A stretch of 55,078 nt of DNA from Planctomycetaceae bacterium (lineage in GTDB: Bacteria > Planctomycetota > Planctomycetia > Pirellulales > Pirellulaceae). The stretch lies in assembly GCA_005798335.1 (NCBI GenBank), contig SYJV01000507.1:1-55078 (forward strand), in the 5' to 3' direction. A program made the position numbers and the translations under genes. The first letter of the stretch is position 1. Every line of letters starts with the position of its first letter. The notes beneath the pieces were generated by a model. The model saw only the letters and a list, made by a program, of their open reading frames with translations. It ran no database searches and was not told the origin of the DNA. Below, one piece after another: positions 44,775-54,656 of the stretch.

Positions 44775-45740
44775 GTGCCTCGTCTGTCGATCATTATTCC
44801 CCATCGCGACAACAGTTTGCGAATGGAAGAGACGCTGATTTCAGTTCTTGAGAATCGGCCAAACAACTGCGAAATTCTAGTCGCTCATGACGGTTCGTAT
44901 CGCGACCAATACGATCTCGCCAACGAAGTTGTCTTCGTTCAAGCAGAGCCAGGAAGCGGATTGGTGCGACTGATCAACGAGGCGACGTTTGCTTCCTGTG
45001 CTCCTGTTGTCAGCCTTACCATGGATGGAGTCTGTGTAAGTAATCGCTGGGCGGAATCGGCTCTCCATCATTTCGAAAACGAGGAAGTCGGCGCGGTTGT
45101 TCCGGAAACTCAGCTTCAAAATGCTAGCAACTCCAAGTTTCATGGCATTCATGCTGGCTGTATGACTGGTAAGCAATACAACCGATCTGGCGATCTCAAT
45201 CGAGTCTCCACCAAAACTCGCTATATCGGACCAAGTCTAGCCTACGGATTCTATCGCCGCAAAGCTCTCCTTGCGCTCGGCGGTTGGTGTGAAAGGCTGG
45301 ACTACCAAGTGGCGGACATTGATATGGCGTTTGCTCTAGCGGAATTAGGATTTTCCAGCGTGGTTGAACCTGACAGCCAAGCTCGTGCCGCCGATGAAGC
45401 AATCAACTCAAAGTTGACAATGCAATCGCACAGGCAGATAGCGACAATTCTGCTGGCTTATCAACAAATAGATAACGGCTGGCGTTCCACTGCCTACCAG
45501 GGATTGCATCAAGTAGTGCGCGGTGGATTCCTACCCAAGAGCTGGATAGATGCGCTCGCATGGTGCCGTGGAATGCAAGATAATGTTACCGCTGCAAACC
45601 TGATATCGCGCATAGAGATGGCTCGCCGTGAACTCCAGATGCGCAACAAACCTGTCGACGACATTCCACTGTTAGGTAGAAGTCGAATCGCGGTAGGATT
45701 GAATGCTGCAAACGTTGCTCCCGCCCGCCGAGCAGCATAA
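44775..45740 (+). CDS. Family 2 glycosyltransferase
   Basis: A 321-residue inverting glycosyltransferase of the GT-A fold. The N-terminal nucleotide-sugar region is LSIIIPHRDNSLRMEETLISVLENRPNNCEILVAHDGS (about residues 4-40). The usual DxD appears only weakly, since the equivalent segment reads VVSLTMDGVCVSN (about 92-104), so its metal binding may differ. A later GGWCERLDYQVADIDMAFALAELGF is the conserved acceptor-side block. GTG 44775-44777 is chosen since GGAGG lies eight bases upstream; a TTG at 44721 would add 18 unmatched residues. It probably adds sugar to a cell-surface glycan. Its substrate is unknown. Confidence 0.82.
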   Translation: MPRLSIIIPHRDNSLRMEETLISVLENRPNNCEILVAHDGSYRDQYDLANEVVFVQAEPGSGLVRLINEATFASCAPVVSLTMDGVCVSNRWAESALHHFENEEVGAVVPETQLQNASNSKFHGIHAGCMTGKQYNRSGDLNRVSTKTRYIGPSLAYGFYRRKALLALGGWCERLDYQVADIDMAFALAELGFSSVVEPDSQARAADEAINSKLTMQSHRQIATILLAYQQIDNGWRSTAYQGLHQVVRGGFLPKSWIDALAWCRGMQDNVTAANLISRIEMARRELQMRNKPVDDIPLLGRSRIAVGLNAANVAPARRAA

Positions 45741-45756
45741 TTGAGTACGCTAATTG

Positions 45757-46833
45757 CTAGCAACTGTGCGGCGAAACTGAGCAACTCGGGCAGATGGCGT
45801 TGATCGCGTCAATCAACTGACGAAAAAAGCCGAGTTGCTTGCGATCGAACAACATTCGCAAACGTGGCAAATGAGCCAGTTCGGGCTCATTGGATTCTTC
45901 TGGCATGGCAGCAATCTGTTCTATGCTACCTTCCACCAAAATATGTCTAAATCGTTCGTTTAAGTTGTATAATTGCTCGTCGGAAAGCTGTTGGTAAATG
46001 CGCAGTACCAAGTAGTCGTTCACGTAGCGCATGCTGTGGTACACGCGATAGAAATTTAACACTTCTTCGACCGCCGCACTGACGCTGTCGGTGATTTTGA
46101 ACAGTGATTTATCCTCATGACTGATCCAGCCTGGCGCGAGCAACTGTTGATCGATGAATTTAGCAAACTCGGCCCACAGTGTTCCGCCTGGCTGATCCAG
46201 CAGCACCATTGGGATCATCGTTTGCTTACCAGTTTGCAACAGAGTGAGCACTTCCAGTGTTTCGTCAAACGTGCCAAAACCACCAGGTAAGCAGATCACG
46301 GCACTGCACTCTTTCACGAACATCAGTTTGCGTGTGAAAAAGTACTTGAGTGTGACCAGTTTGGGATCGCCGTCGATAATTGAGTTCGCACGCTGCTCAA
46401 ATGGCAGCAAAATATTCAATCCCATGGACAAGTCTCGACCCGCCCCGACGTGGCCGGCTTCCATAATACCGCCACCGGCACCGGTTATTACCATCCAGCC
46501 GTGTCCAGCCATTGCGCGTCCCAATTCCACTGCCTGGTGGTACGCGGGATGACTCGACGCAGTACGTGCCGATCCAAAGACCGTAACTTTGCGCCGACGA
46601 CGGTACGGTTGAAAGACCTTGAAGGCATAGCGAAGTTCGCGCAAAGTACGATTGAGGATCTTTAGATCCCCGCGTGTGGTTCCATCGGTGGCCATGCGAG
46701 CGATAGTCCGCTGCATCATGTCCAGCAAATCGCCATGTTCGAGACTGCCGGGAGATTCGTCCGCAGGTTGCGGACGCTCCTTTTCGTCCTCGCCTTGGGC
46801 CTCGGGGAATCGTTGCAGGTCGTCGGTGTTCAT
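45757..46833 (-). CDS. LOG-like Rossmann-fold protein (predicted nucleotide-binding)
   Basis: A 358-residue protein with a lysine decarboxylase-like Rossmann fold (LOG/TIGR00730 type). Motifs are VITGAGGGIMEAGHVGAGRD (about residues 118-137; the PGGxGT partner is CLPGGFGTFDETLEVLTLLQ at about 192-211). These proteins include cytokinin-activating LOG enzymes and nucleosidases of the YgdH/PpnN kind, so a nucleotide 5'-monophosphate nucleosidase role is plausible. The ATG 46831-46833 is preferred: a longer reading would include a GAATGGCGAATG repeat in its N-terminus. No signal peptide. It stands alone on the minus strand. Confidence 0.85.
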   Translation of the reverse strand: MNTDDLQRFPEAQGEDEKERPQPADESPGSLEHGDLLDMMQRTIARMATDGTTRGDLKILNRTLRELRYAFKVFQPYRRRRKVTVFGSARTASSHPAYHQAVELGRAMAGHGWMVITGAGGGIMEAGHVGAGRDLSMGLNILLPFEQRANSIIDGDPKLVTLKYFFTRKLMFVKECSAVICLPGGFGTFDETLEVLTLLQTGKQTMIPMVLLDQPGGTLWAEFAKFIDQQLLAPGWISHEDKSLFKITDSVSAAVEEVLNFYRVYHSMRYVNDYLVLRIYQQLSDEQLYNLNERFRHILVEGSIEQIAAMPEESNEPELAHLPRLRMLFDRKQLGFFRQLIDAINAICPSCSVSPHSC

Positions 46834-46853
46834 TGGGATATTTTTTGCGAATA

Positions 46854-46922
46854 GTGAATGGCGAATGTTTAAGGGGGAAGGATGAACAACGAAGGGTTTG
46901 CCATTCGCTATTCGCCATTCAC
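46854..46922. repeat. GAATGGCGAAT inverted repeat
   Basis: GTGAATGGCGAAT (46854-46866) and its exact complement at 46910-46922 form a 13-bp inverted repeat around 43 bases; the interior also has CATTCGCTATTCGC-like extra copies. GAATGGCGAATG repeats are known as dispersed elements in many bacterial genomes. It lies just upstream of the LOG-like gene and explains the spurious N-terminal extension of a longer reading. Confidence 0.7.
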
Positions 46923-47190
46923 CCTTGCTCATTCGAAACGGAAAAGTCTAGCATACAGCACACAGTGCAAAGAAATTGCCGCAAAAATCCGAACTCTATC
47001 ACCATGAAGTGTCTCTGTGGCCTTTGTTTCAACCTGCATAATCGCCAAAATCGTGCAGCCGAGCAAAGATAGCGAGCCACGCCGACCTTGGTATCTTGAA
47101 TAATTACCTGGCGTTGCGTTGGCCGCGTAAATACTGACTTGCGATTTCATCCTAAATACAACCTACGCGTAGATTTGGACACCTGTGCCA

Positions 47191-50100
47191 ATGTTTCAGG
47201 CAGTGACTACGGACGTGAGCTTTCCCGATCAAGAATTGCGTATTCTCGATTTTTGGAAGCGAGAACAGATTTATCAAAAGTCGTTAGCTCAACGGGCAAG
47301 CGCGCCGGCGTTCGTGTTTTACGAAGGGCCTCCCACAGCCAATGGGATGCCGCATCCTGGCCACTGTTTAACTCGCGCCATCAAAGATCTGTTTCCACGC
47401 TATCGGACCATGCGCGGTTATCGTTGCGAGCGCAAGGCCGGTTGGGACACGCACGGTTTGCCAGTCGAAGTCGAGGTTTGCAAAGAGCTAGGCATCCACG
47501 GCAAAGATGAGATAGAGAAGTTCGGCGTCGAACCTTTCATTCAAAAGTGCCAGCAAAGTGTGTGGCGTTACATGCGCGAATGGGAGCGGTTGACCGAACG
47601 CATCGGTTTTTGGATCGACCTTAGTCAAGCGTACGTAACCTATCATCAGAGTTATGTCGAAAGCGTGTGGTGGTCGCTGAAGAACTTGTTTGATCGCGAC
47701 CTGCTGTACCGCGGGCACAAGATCGTCTGGTGGTGGGCGCAAGGTGGAACGGCGTTATCTAGTGGCGAAGTCGGACAAGGTTATCGCGAAGTAGCGGACC
47801 CCAGCGTCTTTGTGACTTTTCCGCTAGTGGACCACGCGGGCACTTCGCTGGTCGTGTGGACCACGACACCTTGGACGCTGCCCAGTAACATGTATGCTGC
47901 GGTACATCCTGACGTCGATTATGCAATCTGCGTTGATGCAAAGGCTAACGAAAAATTGGTCGTTGCTGATGCGCTGGTTGACGCATTGGCAGAGAAGTCG
48001 AAACGCGAATGGGTGAAGGAGCGAGTCGTAAAGGGAAGCGAACTAGTCGGTTTGCGCTATCGACCGCCCATGGACTACTACAGCTCTCGCCTGTCCAGCG
48101 ACATCGGAGTACTGGCACACGGCGGAAGTCGACAGCATTTGTACTGGAGAGTTGTTCCAGCCGACTTTGTCACGCTCGACAGCGGAACAGGCTTGGTTCA
48201 TATCGCCCCAGCATTTGGTGAAGTGGACTACGAAATTCTCCAAACCGAACGTGTGCGATTTAGTGACTCAGGTGCTAAACCCGTGCTCCTCAACGCTGTA
48301 GGACCGGATGGTAAATTCACGTCCGACGTACCCGAGCACGCCGGCACGTGGGTCAAGGATGCTGACCGGTCCATCATTCGGCAACTTCGAGAAAGCGGCC
48401 GCCTGCTGTGGCAAGAACAATACTTGCACGATTATCCATTCTGCTGGCGCGCCGAGCAGGACCCCTTGATCCAATATCCTCGCGAAAGTTGGTTTATCCG
48501 CACGACGCGTTTTCGCGATCAAATGCTGGAGAACAACCGTCAAATTGGCTGGTCACCTGAGCATATTCGCGATGGTCGTTTTGGCAATTTTCTGGAGAGT
48601 AACGTCGATTGGGCGCTGTCGCGCGAGCGATATTGGGGAACGCCGTTACCTATCTGGGTGTGCGAAAAAACTGGCAAAATGGAGGCGATATCCAGTTATA
48701 CCGAATTGCTCAGCAAACCGGGCGTACAGGGGACCGAAGTATGGTCCAATGCCAAGCTAAATAATCCCGAATTGGTCGACGATTTGCGAGTCCATAAACC
48801 GTATATCGACGCGATCACCTACTCTTCACCGTTTTCGTCCGATGCTCGCATGCAACGCGTTTCGGAAGTTATCGACTGCTGGTATGACAGCGGTGCGATG
48901 CCGTTTGCGCAGTGGGGCTACCCGCACTCTGGACAAGTTGAGTTTGCAGACCAGTTTCCAGCCGATTTCATCAGCGAGGCAATCGATCAAACGCGAGGTT
49001 GGTTTTATAGTCAACTCGCGATCAGTACCATGCTGTTTGGACACGGTAACTCGCAAACAACCGCTGCTCCAAAGAGCGCCGCGGCGCCGATCAGTTACCC
49101 GCATCCGTTCCGGAACTGCATCGTTTTGGGACTCATGCTCGCCGAATGGTACGAGAATAAAGAGGATCAGCGACAACGATTTCTCAGCGAGGATGATGCC
49201 AAAGCCAATTGCTCGGCCGGCTACGTTAGCAAAATCGGCAAAATGTCCAAGCAATTGCGCAACTACCGCAGTCCGCAAGAAATTTTTGATACGCACGGAG
49301 CCGATGCGCTACGCTGGTATTTCTTTGCCAGCCAGCCGCCGTGGAATTCGATTATCTACAGCGAACGAGCCATTCGCGATAGCATTCCTGAGTTCATGCT
49401 ACGCATGTGGAACGTGTTGAGCTTCTTCACGATCTACGCCGAAATTGACAAGTTTGCTGGACCAGGAGAAATCACCGGTGAGCTGGATCAACTCGCTCCC
49501 GCTGAGCTAGCACAGGCGAGCAGCTATCGCCCCGTCGCGAGTCGAGCCGAATTGGATCGCTGGATTCTTAGTGAATTGTCGCAAGCAACTGCCGACGTGA
49601 TCGAGCGCATGGATCGATACGATAATTATGGAGCGTGCCAACGCATTAGCCAGCTAGTAGACGGATTGAGCAATTGGTATGTGCGTCGGTGCCGTGGTCG
49701 ATATTGGGGAGAGGCAGCTGCGGCGGCCGCCGATAAGGCAGACGCCTATTGGACACTGTATGAAGTGTTGATAGAGCTCAGCAAACTCGTGGCTCCTTTC
49801 GTCCCGTTTGCAGCAGAGGCTATGTGGCAGGCGCTCACCAGCCCAGTGCGGAACCGAGTGCGCATCAGCGTACATTTGTGTGACTATCCCGCCCTTCAAC
49901 CCGATCGCGTCGACGAAGTACTGTCGCGTCGCATGCTGCTACTGCGCGAAATTGCCTCGCTGGGACGCAGCGCACGGATGGACGCAAAACTAAAAGTGCG
50001 ACAGCCATTGCAGCGAGTGGAAGTAAGCTTGGCCAGCGGCGAACACATCGAGTGGCTACAAGACCACGACCAAATCGTTCGCGAAGAACTCAACGTCAAG

Positions 50101-50670
50101 GAAATCGCCTACAACACGGGCAACAGCCCGTATATTGAATACCAAGTATTTCCAAATTTCAAACGTTTGGGACCCCGAGTCGGTAAACTACTGCCACAAT
50201 TGAAACAATCGCTGGTCACCGCCAATGGCGCACAGTTGCTGGACCAGCTCACCCGAGACGCTCGTATACGTTTGTCGCTGGGAGACCAAATCGTCGAGCT
50301 GGATAGCGATGATATCCAGGTACGCCTTCAAGCAAAATCAGGTTGGACTGCCGCTCAGGGCAAGCAATGCGTGGTCGTCCTAGCGACTGAACTCACGCCC
50401 GCGTTGATTCGCGAGGGATTTGCTCGTGATCTTGTGCGTTTGATCCAAGACCTTCGCAGGAAGCAGCAATGTAGATTCACCGACCGCATCCGCGTTACCC
50501 TCGAGGGAAGCTTCCCGGAATTGGCGCAAGCGGTCGCCGAAAATCAAACTTACATCATGGGCGAAACTCTGGCGATTGAATTGGTACTCGGCCAGATTCC
50601 CGATGGCCAAGCGAGCGATTCGCAAGAGCTGGCCGATGGTACCGTCAAGATTTCAATCGTCGTTGATTAG
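47191..50670 (+). CDS. ileS: Isoleucyl-tRNA synthetase
   Basis: A 1159-residue class I tRNA synthetase that charges tRNA-Ile. The HIGH-type motif appears as NGMPHPGH (about residue 53), and KMSKS as KMSKQLRNY (about 690). CP1 editing-domain blocks such as [11 protein letters not shown] and [18 protein letters not shown] are intact, followed by [18 protein letters not shown]. The large size and the absence of a C-terminal zinc-cysteine cluster place it in the eukaryotic-like IleRS group (type 2). The last 400 residues are tRNA-anticodon binding and C-terminal beta modules. ATG 47191 is preferred over a GTG two codons earlier. It is not linked to a signal peptidase gene as in many bacteria. Confidence 0.95.
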   Translation: MFQAVTTDVSFPDQELRILDFWKREQIYQKSLAQRASAPAFVFYEGPPTANGMPHPGHCLTRAIKDLFPRYRTMRGYRCERKAGWDTHGLPVEVEVCKELGIHGKDEIEKFGVEPFIQKCQQSVWRYMREWERLTERIGFWIDLSQAYVTYHQSYVESVWWSLKNLFDRDLLYRGHKIVWWWAQGGTALSSGEVGQGYREVADPSVFVTFPLVDHAGTSLVVWTTTPWTLPSNMYAAVHPDVDYAICVDAKANEKLVVADALVDALAEKSKREWVKERVVKGSELVGLRYRPPMDYYSSRLSSDIGVLAHGGSRQHLYWRVVPADFVTLDSGTGLVHIAPAFGEVDYEILQTERVRFSDSGAKPVLLNAVGPDGKFTSDVPEHAGTWVKDADRSIIRQLRESGRLLWQEQYLHDYPFCWRAEQDPLIQYPRESWFIRTTRFRDQMLENNRQIGWSPEHIRDGRFGNFLESNVDWALSRERYWGTPLPIWVCEKTGKMEAISSYTELLSKPGVQGTEVWSNAKLNNPELVDDLRVHKPYIDAITYSSPFSSDARMQRVSEVIDCWYDSGAMPFAQWGYPHSGQVEFADQFPADFISEAIDQTRGWFYSQLAISTMLFGHGNSQTTAAPKSAAAPISYPHPFRNCIVLGLMLAEWYENKEDQRQRFLSEDDAKANCSAGYVSKIGKMSKQLRNYRSPQEIFDTHGADALRWYFFASQPPWNSIIYSERAIRDSIPEFMLRMWNVLSFFTIYAEIDKFAGPGEITGELDQLAPAELAQASSYRPVASRAELDRWILSELSQATADVIERMDRYDNYGACQRISQLVDGLSNWYVRRCRGRYWGEAAAAAADKADAYWTLYEVLIELSKLVAPFVPFAAEAMWQALTSPVRNRVRISVHLCDYPALQPDRVDEVLSRRMLLLREIASLGRSARMDAKLKVRQPLQRVEVSLASGEHIEWLQDHDQIVREELNVKEIAYNTGNSPYIEYQVFPNFKRLGPRVGKLLPQLKQSLVTANGAQLLDQLTRDARIRLSLGDQIVELDSDDIQVRLQAKSGWTAAQGKQCVVVLATELTPALIREGFARDLVRLIQDLRRKQQCRFTDRIRVTLEGSFPELAQAVAENQTYIMGETLAIELVLGQIPDGQASDSQELADGTVKISIVVD

Positions 50671-50719
50671 CCAGCTGGAAACGTGGCTGAATAGCTATGT
50701 AGAAAACATGTACACCAAG

Positions 50720-51121
50720 TCAGCGTGGCAAGAGCATACTACTGATCGTCTTGGCACGTGATGCTCGTACTTGCATAAACGCTTCCGCGAGAGCCCAATT
50801 TGGACCAAACTCTGCTTTAGTATCTAAACTATCGGCGATTTGTTCCATCTCTTTGGCCGAAGGTGCCATCCATTCGACTCGCCATCTCCCAAATTCTTCT
50901 CGGAATGGCATGAACAGGCATCACAGCACCAGGCACGATGCGAAACCGCCAAGGAAGCAACGATTAATTCGTCGATTAAGAATGCGATCGCGGGCAGCTT
51001 CGATCACTCGCGGACGAAGGTCTTCGGTAGCAACTACATAAGTACCAGCCGAACGAACGAGCCGCTCTAAGTCTTTCAAGTCGTCAGAATCTGAGAAGCG
51101 TTTCTTAGGTGCTTTACCCAT
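50720..51121 (-). pseudogene. Sigma-factor partner protein split by an in-frame TGA
   Basis: The gene starts with ATG 51119-51121, overlapping the end of the ECF sigma gene (ATGGGTAA). The first part, SDLKDLERLVRSAGTYVVATEDLRPRVIEAARDRI and an apparent membrane segment (RCFLGGFASCLVL), is stopped by TGA at 50921-50923. In the same frame the reading resumes and runs on to 50720 (CLFMPFREEFG, then FGPNWALAEAFMQVRASRA). Together they give about 133 residues. The complete form would be a membrane protein that is common next to ECF sigma factors in Planctomycetes, perhaps an anti-sigma partner (inference). Without readthrough or correction, only the first 66 residues are made. Confidence 0.6.
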
Positions 51122-51680
51122 GGCGTGCCTCTTCTGCGTTGGTTCGCAACTTGTCGGCCAATTTCTCCATCGCATAGCGATATCGACTAGCAGCCGTGGC
51201 AGGCGAGATCTCTAATACTTCGCCAATCTTGGCAAAGGTCATTCCCTCCCAAATCTTTAATACGACCGTTTCGCTTTGTTCGGTCGGCAATGTTCGCAGA
51301 GCTTGCCAAACAGCGCGATGAGTTTCTTCCAGCTCGACTTCATCCACTAACCGTCGCGTAAGTAGATCGGAGAGATGTCCGGTCGGTGTACAACGCTTCT
51401 TGCGACGGACAATAATCAAGGCTTCGTTGCGCACCATGCGCAGCAAGTAGGGCCACGGCGAATCTGCACGAAACAGCAATCCAGGCCGCAGTGCCACTTT
51501 GACCAGCGCCGATTGAAGCGCATCTTCTGCGTCGTGTTGGTTCCTGGTAATCGATACCGCAAACCGGACCAATCGCTGTGCCGTCAAGTCAAATAAGCCC
51601 GAAAGCGCTGCCGCGTTGCTTTCGGCAATGCGTTCAGCACACTGACGGACCTGTTCGGAGAATGGATCATCGCTAGCCAT
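51114..51680 (-). CDS. ECF-type RNA polymerase sigma factor
   Basis: A 188-residue extracytoplasmic-function sigma-70 factor. Region 2 is in LVRFAVSITRNQHDAEDALQSALVKVAL (about residues 37-64); region 4, the -35 reader, is LRTLPTEQSETVVLKIWEGMTFAKIGEVLEISPATAASRYRYAMEKLADKL (about 125-176). No region 1.1 or 3. It switches on a set of genes under some stimulus; its stop overlaps the start of the partner gene by eight bases, so the two are probably translated together. A terminator-like hairpin lies in its 5' leader. Its regulon is unknown. Confidence 0.92.
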   Translation of the reverse strand: MASDDPFSEQVRQCAERIAESNAAALSGLFDLTAQRLVRFAVSITRNQHDAEDALQSALVKVALRPGLLFRADSPWPYLLRMVRNEALIIVRRKKRCTPTGHLSDLLTRRLVDEVELEETHRAVWQALRTLPTEQSETVVLKIWEGMTFAKIGEVLEISPATAASRYRYAMEKLADKLRTNAEEARHG

Positions 51681-51730
51681 AATCTAAATATGATGCGCGC
51701 CGGCGTACAGTTTGTCTAAACGATTTCAAA

Positions 51731-51751
51731 GAAAAAAGGCTTTACAAAGCC
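51731..51751 (-). terminator. Terminator-like hairpin in the leader of the sigma factor gene
   Basis: On the minus strand a short stem, GGCTTT/AAAGCC, is followed at once by TTTTTTC (51737-51731), the pattern of a rho-independent terminator. No minus-strand gene ends just before it (the nearest upstream minus gene, flhB, ends 1 kb away). It would thus block transcription reaching the sigma gene from afar or serve as an attenuator. The stem is short, so it may be weak. Confidence 0.4.
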
Positions 51752-51987
51752 GCACGATGGTGATCCTCTGCATGGATCGCTGATTTTGGACCAAACTGTG
51801 AGCCTCGACAATTGAACTGCAACCGTTCACTTCGAGCATGCAATCTGCTATAAAATGCGTCGAGTTGTCGTTGGCTGGCTCAGTCAAAGAGCCTCACCTC
51901 AACCACGCATGACCCGAAAAACGACTGTAATCGTTGCATGATTTGCGGCATTCTTCACTTGCCGCCGAGCCTAAGGACATTCGAACG

Positions 51988-52740
51988 ATGGACCCATTGA
52001 TCGCTGAGTTTCTGGGGACGATGGTATTGATAGTATTTGGTAACGGGGTAGTTGCCAACGTGGTGCTCTCAAAAACACATGGCAACGGCGGTGGTTTGAT
52101 CGCTATTACGGCGGGTTGGGGCATTGCCGTTTTCATCGGCGCGATGTGCAGCGCTCAAGCAAGTGGCGCGCATCTCAATCCAGCTTTGACAATCGGATTG
52201 GCAGTCGCAGGCAAGTTTGCGATCACTAAGGTCGTCGGCTACATCTTCGCTCAGATGCTCGGCGCAATGGTTGGTGCAGCGCTGGTCTACTATTACTATC
52301 GGCCGCATTTCGCAGCAACCGAAAACGCGGACGCCAAGCTTGCTTGTTTCTGCAATTCCGCCAATATTAGCAGCCAGGCCCAAGCCTTCTTCTGCGAGCT
52401 GATCGGTACTCTGATGTTGGTCTTGCCGATCCTGCTGATCGAGCCAGCGACTTTGAAAAACGTTGCCGGAAGTCTAGGTGCAGATGAGTCGCCGATGATT
52501 GGCTTGGGTAGCCTTGGACTGGTCCCAGTTGCATTGCTGGTTGTCGGAATCGGTCTTTCGCTTGGAGGTACGACGGGCTACGCGATCAATCCAGCTCGCG
52601 ATCTTGCTCCAAGAATCATCCATCATTTGTTACCGATTCCGGGCAAGCGCGACAGTAATTGGGGATACGCTTGGGTTCCCGTTGCCGGACCAATCTGCGG
52701 CGGGATCGTGGCGGCGATTATCTACTCGATGATCGTGTAA
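51988..52740 (+). CDS. Aquaglyceroporin (MIP family)
   Basis: A 250-residue channel of the MIP family, six membrane helices with the two half-helix NPA motifs: SGAHLNPALTIGL (residues about 60-70) and GYAINPARDLAP (about 200-210). The Asp directly after the second NPAR, plus length and the wide helix spacing, fit the glycerol-facilitator (GlpF) branch. It passes glycerol and small polyols across the inner membrane. ATG 51986-51990 region (51988) has AAGGA about ten bases upstream; the longer reading from 51934 is unlikely. It converges on flhB with a 15-bp gap. No glycerol kinase is nearby, so the physiological cargo is inferred. Confidence 0.9.
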   Translation: MDPLIAEFLGTMVLIVFGNGVVANVVLSKTHGNGGGLIAITAGWGIAVFIGAMCSAQASGAHLNPALTIGLAVAGKFAITKVVGYIFAQMLGAMVGAALVYYYYRPHFAATENADAKLACFCNSANISSQAQAFFCELIGTLMLVLPILLIEPATLKNVAGSLGADESPMIGLGSLGLVPVALLVVGIGLSLGGTTGYAINPARDLAPRIIHHLLPIPGKRDSNWGYAWVPVAGPICGGIVAAIIYSMIV

Positions 52741-52755
52741 GATTCGCAAGCATTC

Positions 52756-53835
52756 TTACGCTGCAATGTCGGGCAGTTTGCGGCCTTTCAATTGGTAAAC
52801 GTATCGCAGAACTTCCGCAACTGCCGCATACTGGTCGACTGGAATGGGTTGGCCAACGTCGACTAACTTAAATAGTGCTTGGGCAAGCGGCTTACGTTCG
52901 ATTACCGGAACATCATTTTCGAGAGCAACGCGTCGGATGCGTGCTGCCACAGTTCCGGCTCCCTTGGCTAAGACGATAGGAGCCGGCATCGTACGGGGAT
53001 CAAACTGCAGAGCAATGGCCAATTCGGTTGGGTTCGTCACGACCACATCGGCCTTCGGGACAGTCGTTTGAATGCGGTTCTTTAGCATTTCGCGTTGCAC
53101 TTGCCGACGGCGAGCGATCAACTGAGGATCACCTTGCATCATTTTCATTTCTTCGCGCATTTCTTCGTCGGACATCCGCAGATCTTGTTCAAATTTCCAA
53201 TACTGATAGCCGTAATCCATAATCGATAGTACAAACAAAACGCCCGCAGCGCGCAAACACAAATCGACTGTGGTGCCCCAAACCAAGTTGCCGACTTCGC
53301 CCACCGAGAACGCTGCCGAGCCTAGAATCGTCTCCCATCGTCCCCAAAAACCAACTCCTACGACGACCCCAACCAAACCAATCTTTAATAATCCGAAGCC
53401 TAAGCGCACGACGTTGGAAAGTGAGAACAGGCGTTTGGCTCCTTGAATGGGATCGATGCGCTGCCAATCAAAATTGAGCTTCTCCGGTAGAAAATTAAAG
53501 CCGACTTGCGTCCAATTGATCGCAATCGCGACGGCGGTAACTGCTGCTACAATCGGTAATAATGCCCACGCGCATTCGGAGACATTCCCGACAAAGAAAC
53601 TCACCGCAGACTTGGAAGAACTGGACCAATAGCGAACTTGTGAAAAGTCTGCTGCCATCAATCGACCAAGAGTCTGTGTGAGCGATGGTCCAAACCATAT
53701 TAATGTCGCGACTGCACCGACCAGGACCAGTGCCGAAGCCAAGTCTTGGCTCCTTGCAAACTGTCCTTCCTCGCGCGCCTTTTGACGACGATAGGGTGTA
53801 GCCTCGTGTTTCTTATCGCCACCTTCAGCTGCCAT
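52756..53835 (-). CDS. flhB: Flagellar export protein FlhB
   Basis: A 359-residue FlhB, a membrane component of the flagellar type III export gate that controls the switch from rod/hook to filament substrates. The N-terminal half has four membrane segments; the cytoplasmic domain carries KNRIQTTVPKADVVVTNPTELAIALQFDP, where the autocleavage site is NPTE instead of the common NPTH. The following FDPRTMPAPIVLAKGAG and GQPIPVDQYAAVAEVL are typical. It follows fliR by 38 bp on the same strand. Since the His after NPT is thought to aid cleavage in other bacteria, its Glu here is worth noting. Confidence 0.95.
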   Translation of the reverse strand: MAAEGGDKKHEATPYRRQKAREEGQFARSQDLASALVLVGAVATLIWFGPSLTQTLGRLMAADFSQVRYWSSSSKSAVSFFVGNVSECAWALLPIVAAVTAVAIAINWTQVGFNFLPEKLNFDWQRIDPIQGAKRLFSLSNVVRLGFGLLKIGLVGVVVGVGFWGRWETILGSAAFSVGEVGNLVWGTTVDLCLRAAGVLFVLSIMDYGYQYWKFEQDLRMSDEEMREEMKMMQGDPQLIARRRQVQREMLKNRIQTTVPKADVVVTNPTELAIALQFDPRTMPAPIVLAKGAGTVAARIRRVALENDVPVIERKPLAQALFKLVDVGQPIPVDQYAAVAEVLRYVYQLKGRKLPDIAA

Positions 53836-53873
53836 GCTCGATCGATCGCTTGGAGGTTACTTTGTCATGTGCT

Positions 53874-54656
53874 TCAACGATTCACCTGTCGAATCGACGA
53901 AGGCTCGACTATCGCCTGACAGCTCTGAATCCAAACGGATAATTCTGACTGAAAGACCCAGGCCACGCCGCCGATCGACATGATCATAGCCACAAACATA
54001 GCTGATACGTTGATGTTGAATCCGATTGCCAGTACGTTCAACTGCGGCAAGGTTCTGGCAAGCAGTCCGGTGATGAGATTGGCCATCAGCAGTGCGGTGC
54101 CAACGGGCGCTGCGGCGCGCACGCCGATCACCAAGGCATGTCGCAACATGTCGTCAAGTTCCGTTAACCAAAACGATTCCGGACGCACATTGCCCGCAGG
54201 ATAGCGCTCAAAACTCTGTAGACTGCAATCCATCAATTGGCGGTGGCCACCCATAGTCAACAGCAGCGCTACCGCGAACCAACCCAGCAGGCTTGAAAGT
54301 ATCGATGTGGTCTCCTCGGCATTGGCGTCGATCGCTTCCGCCATATCAATTCCGGCCAGATGGCCGATCGCCTGTCCCGCAAGTTCCATGCTGGTGATCG
54401 CTAGCAGAATTATGCTGCCTAGCAGCAATCCCAGTAGCGCTTCGCATGTCAGGGCAATCGCCATCGCGGCCAGTGATCCCGGAAAGGGAGTAGAATTTGG
54501 CCAAGCGACGGGCATAGTTAGTACAGCAATCGCCACTGCCAGCAGCGCCTTGACTCGTTTGGGTATCATCATTGATCGCGTCGGCGGCGCGAGCATCAGA
54601 ACTGGGCTGACTCGTGCCAAGATCGCCAGGAAAACCCAGAGCGGTTGAGTCAACAA
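53874..54656 (-). CDS. fliR: Flagellar biosynthesis protein FliR
   Basis: A 260-residue membrane protein of the flagellar export gate, with about six hydrophobic segments. Characteristic regions are FLAILARVSPVLMLAPPTRSMMIPKRVKALLAVAIA near the N-terminus, MELAGQAIGHLAGIDMAEAIDANAEETTSILSSLLG in the middle and ANLITGLLARTLPQLNVLAIGFNINVSAM, matching FliR. It forms the FliP/Q/R pore with the adjacent FliQ. The gene lies 76 bp after fliQ and 38 bp before flhB on the same strand. Flagellated swarmer cells are a known part of the planctomycete life cycle. Confidence 0.95.
   Translation of the reverse strand: MLTQPLWVFLAILARVSPVLMLAPPTRSMMIPKRVKALLAVAIAVLTMPVAWPNSTPFPGSLAAMAIALTCEALLGLLLGSIILLAITSMELAGQAIGHLAGIDMAEAIDANAEETTSILSSLLGWFAVALLLTMGGHRQLMDCSLQSFERYPAGNVRPESFWLTELDDMLRHALVIGVRAAAPVGTALLMANLITGLLARTLPQLNVLAIGFNINVSAMFVAMIMSIGGVAWVFQSELSVWIQSCQAIVEPSSIRQVNR

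Noticed and set aside
50921-50923. TGA as selenocysteine
   Set aside because: No SECIS-like hairpin was recognised after it and the residue lies in a membrane helix; a nonsense mutation or read error is simpler.
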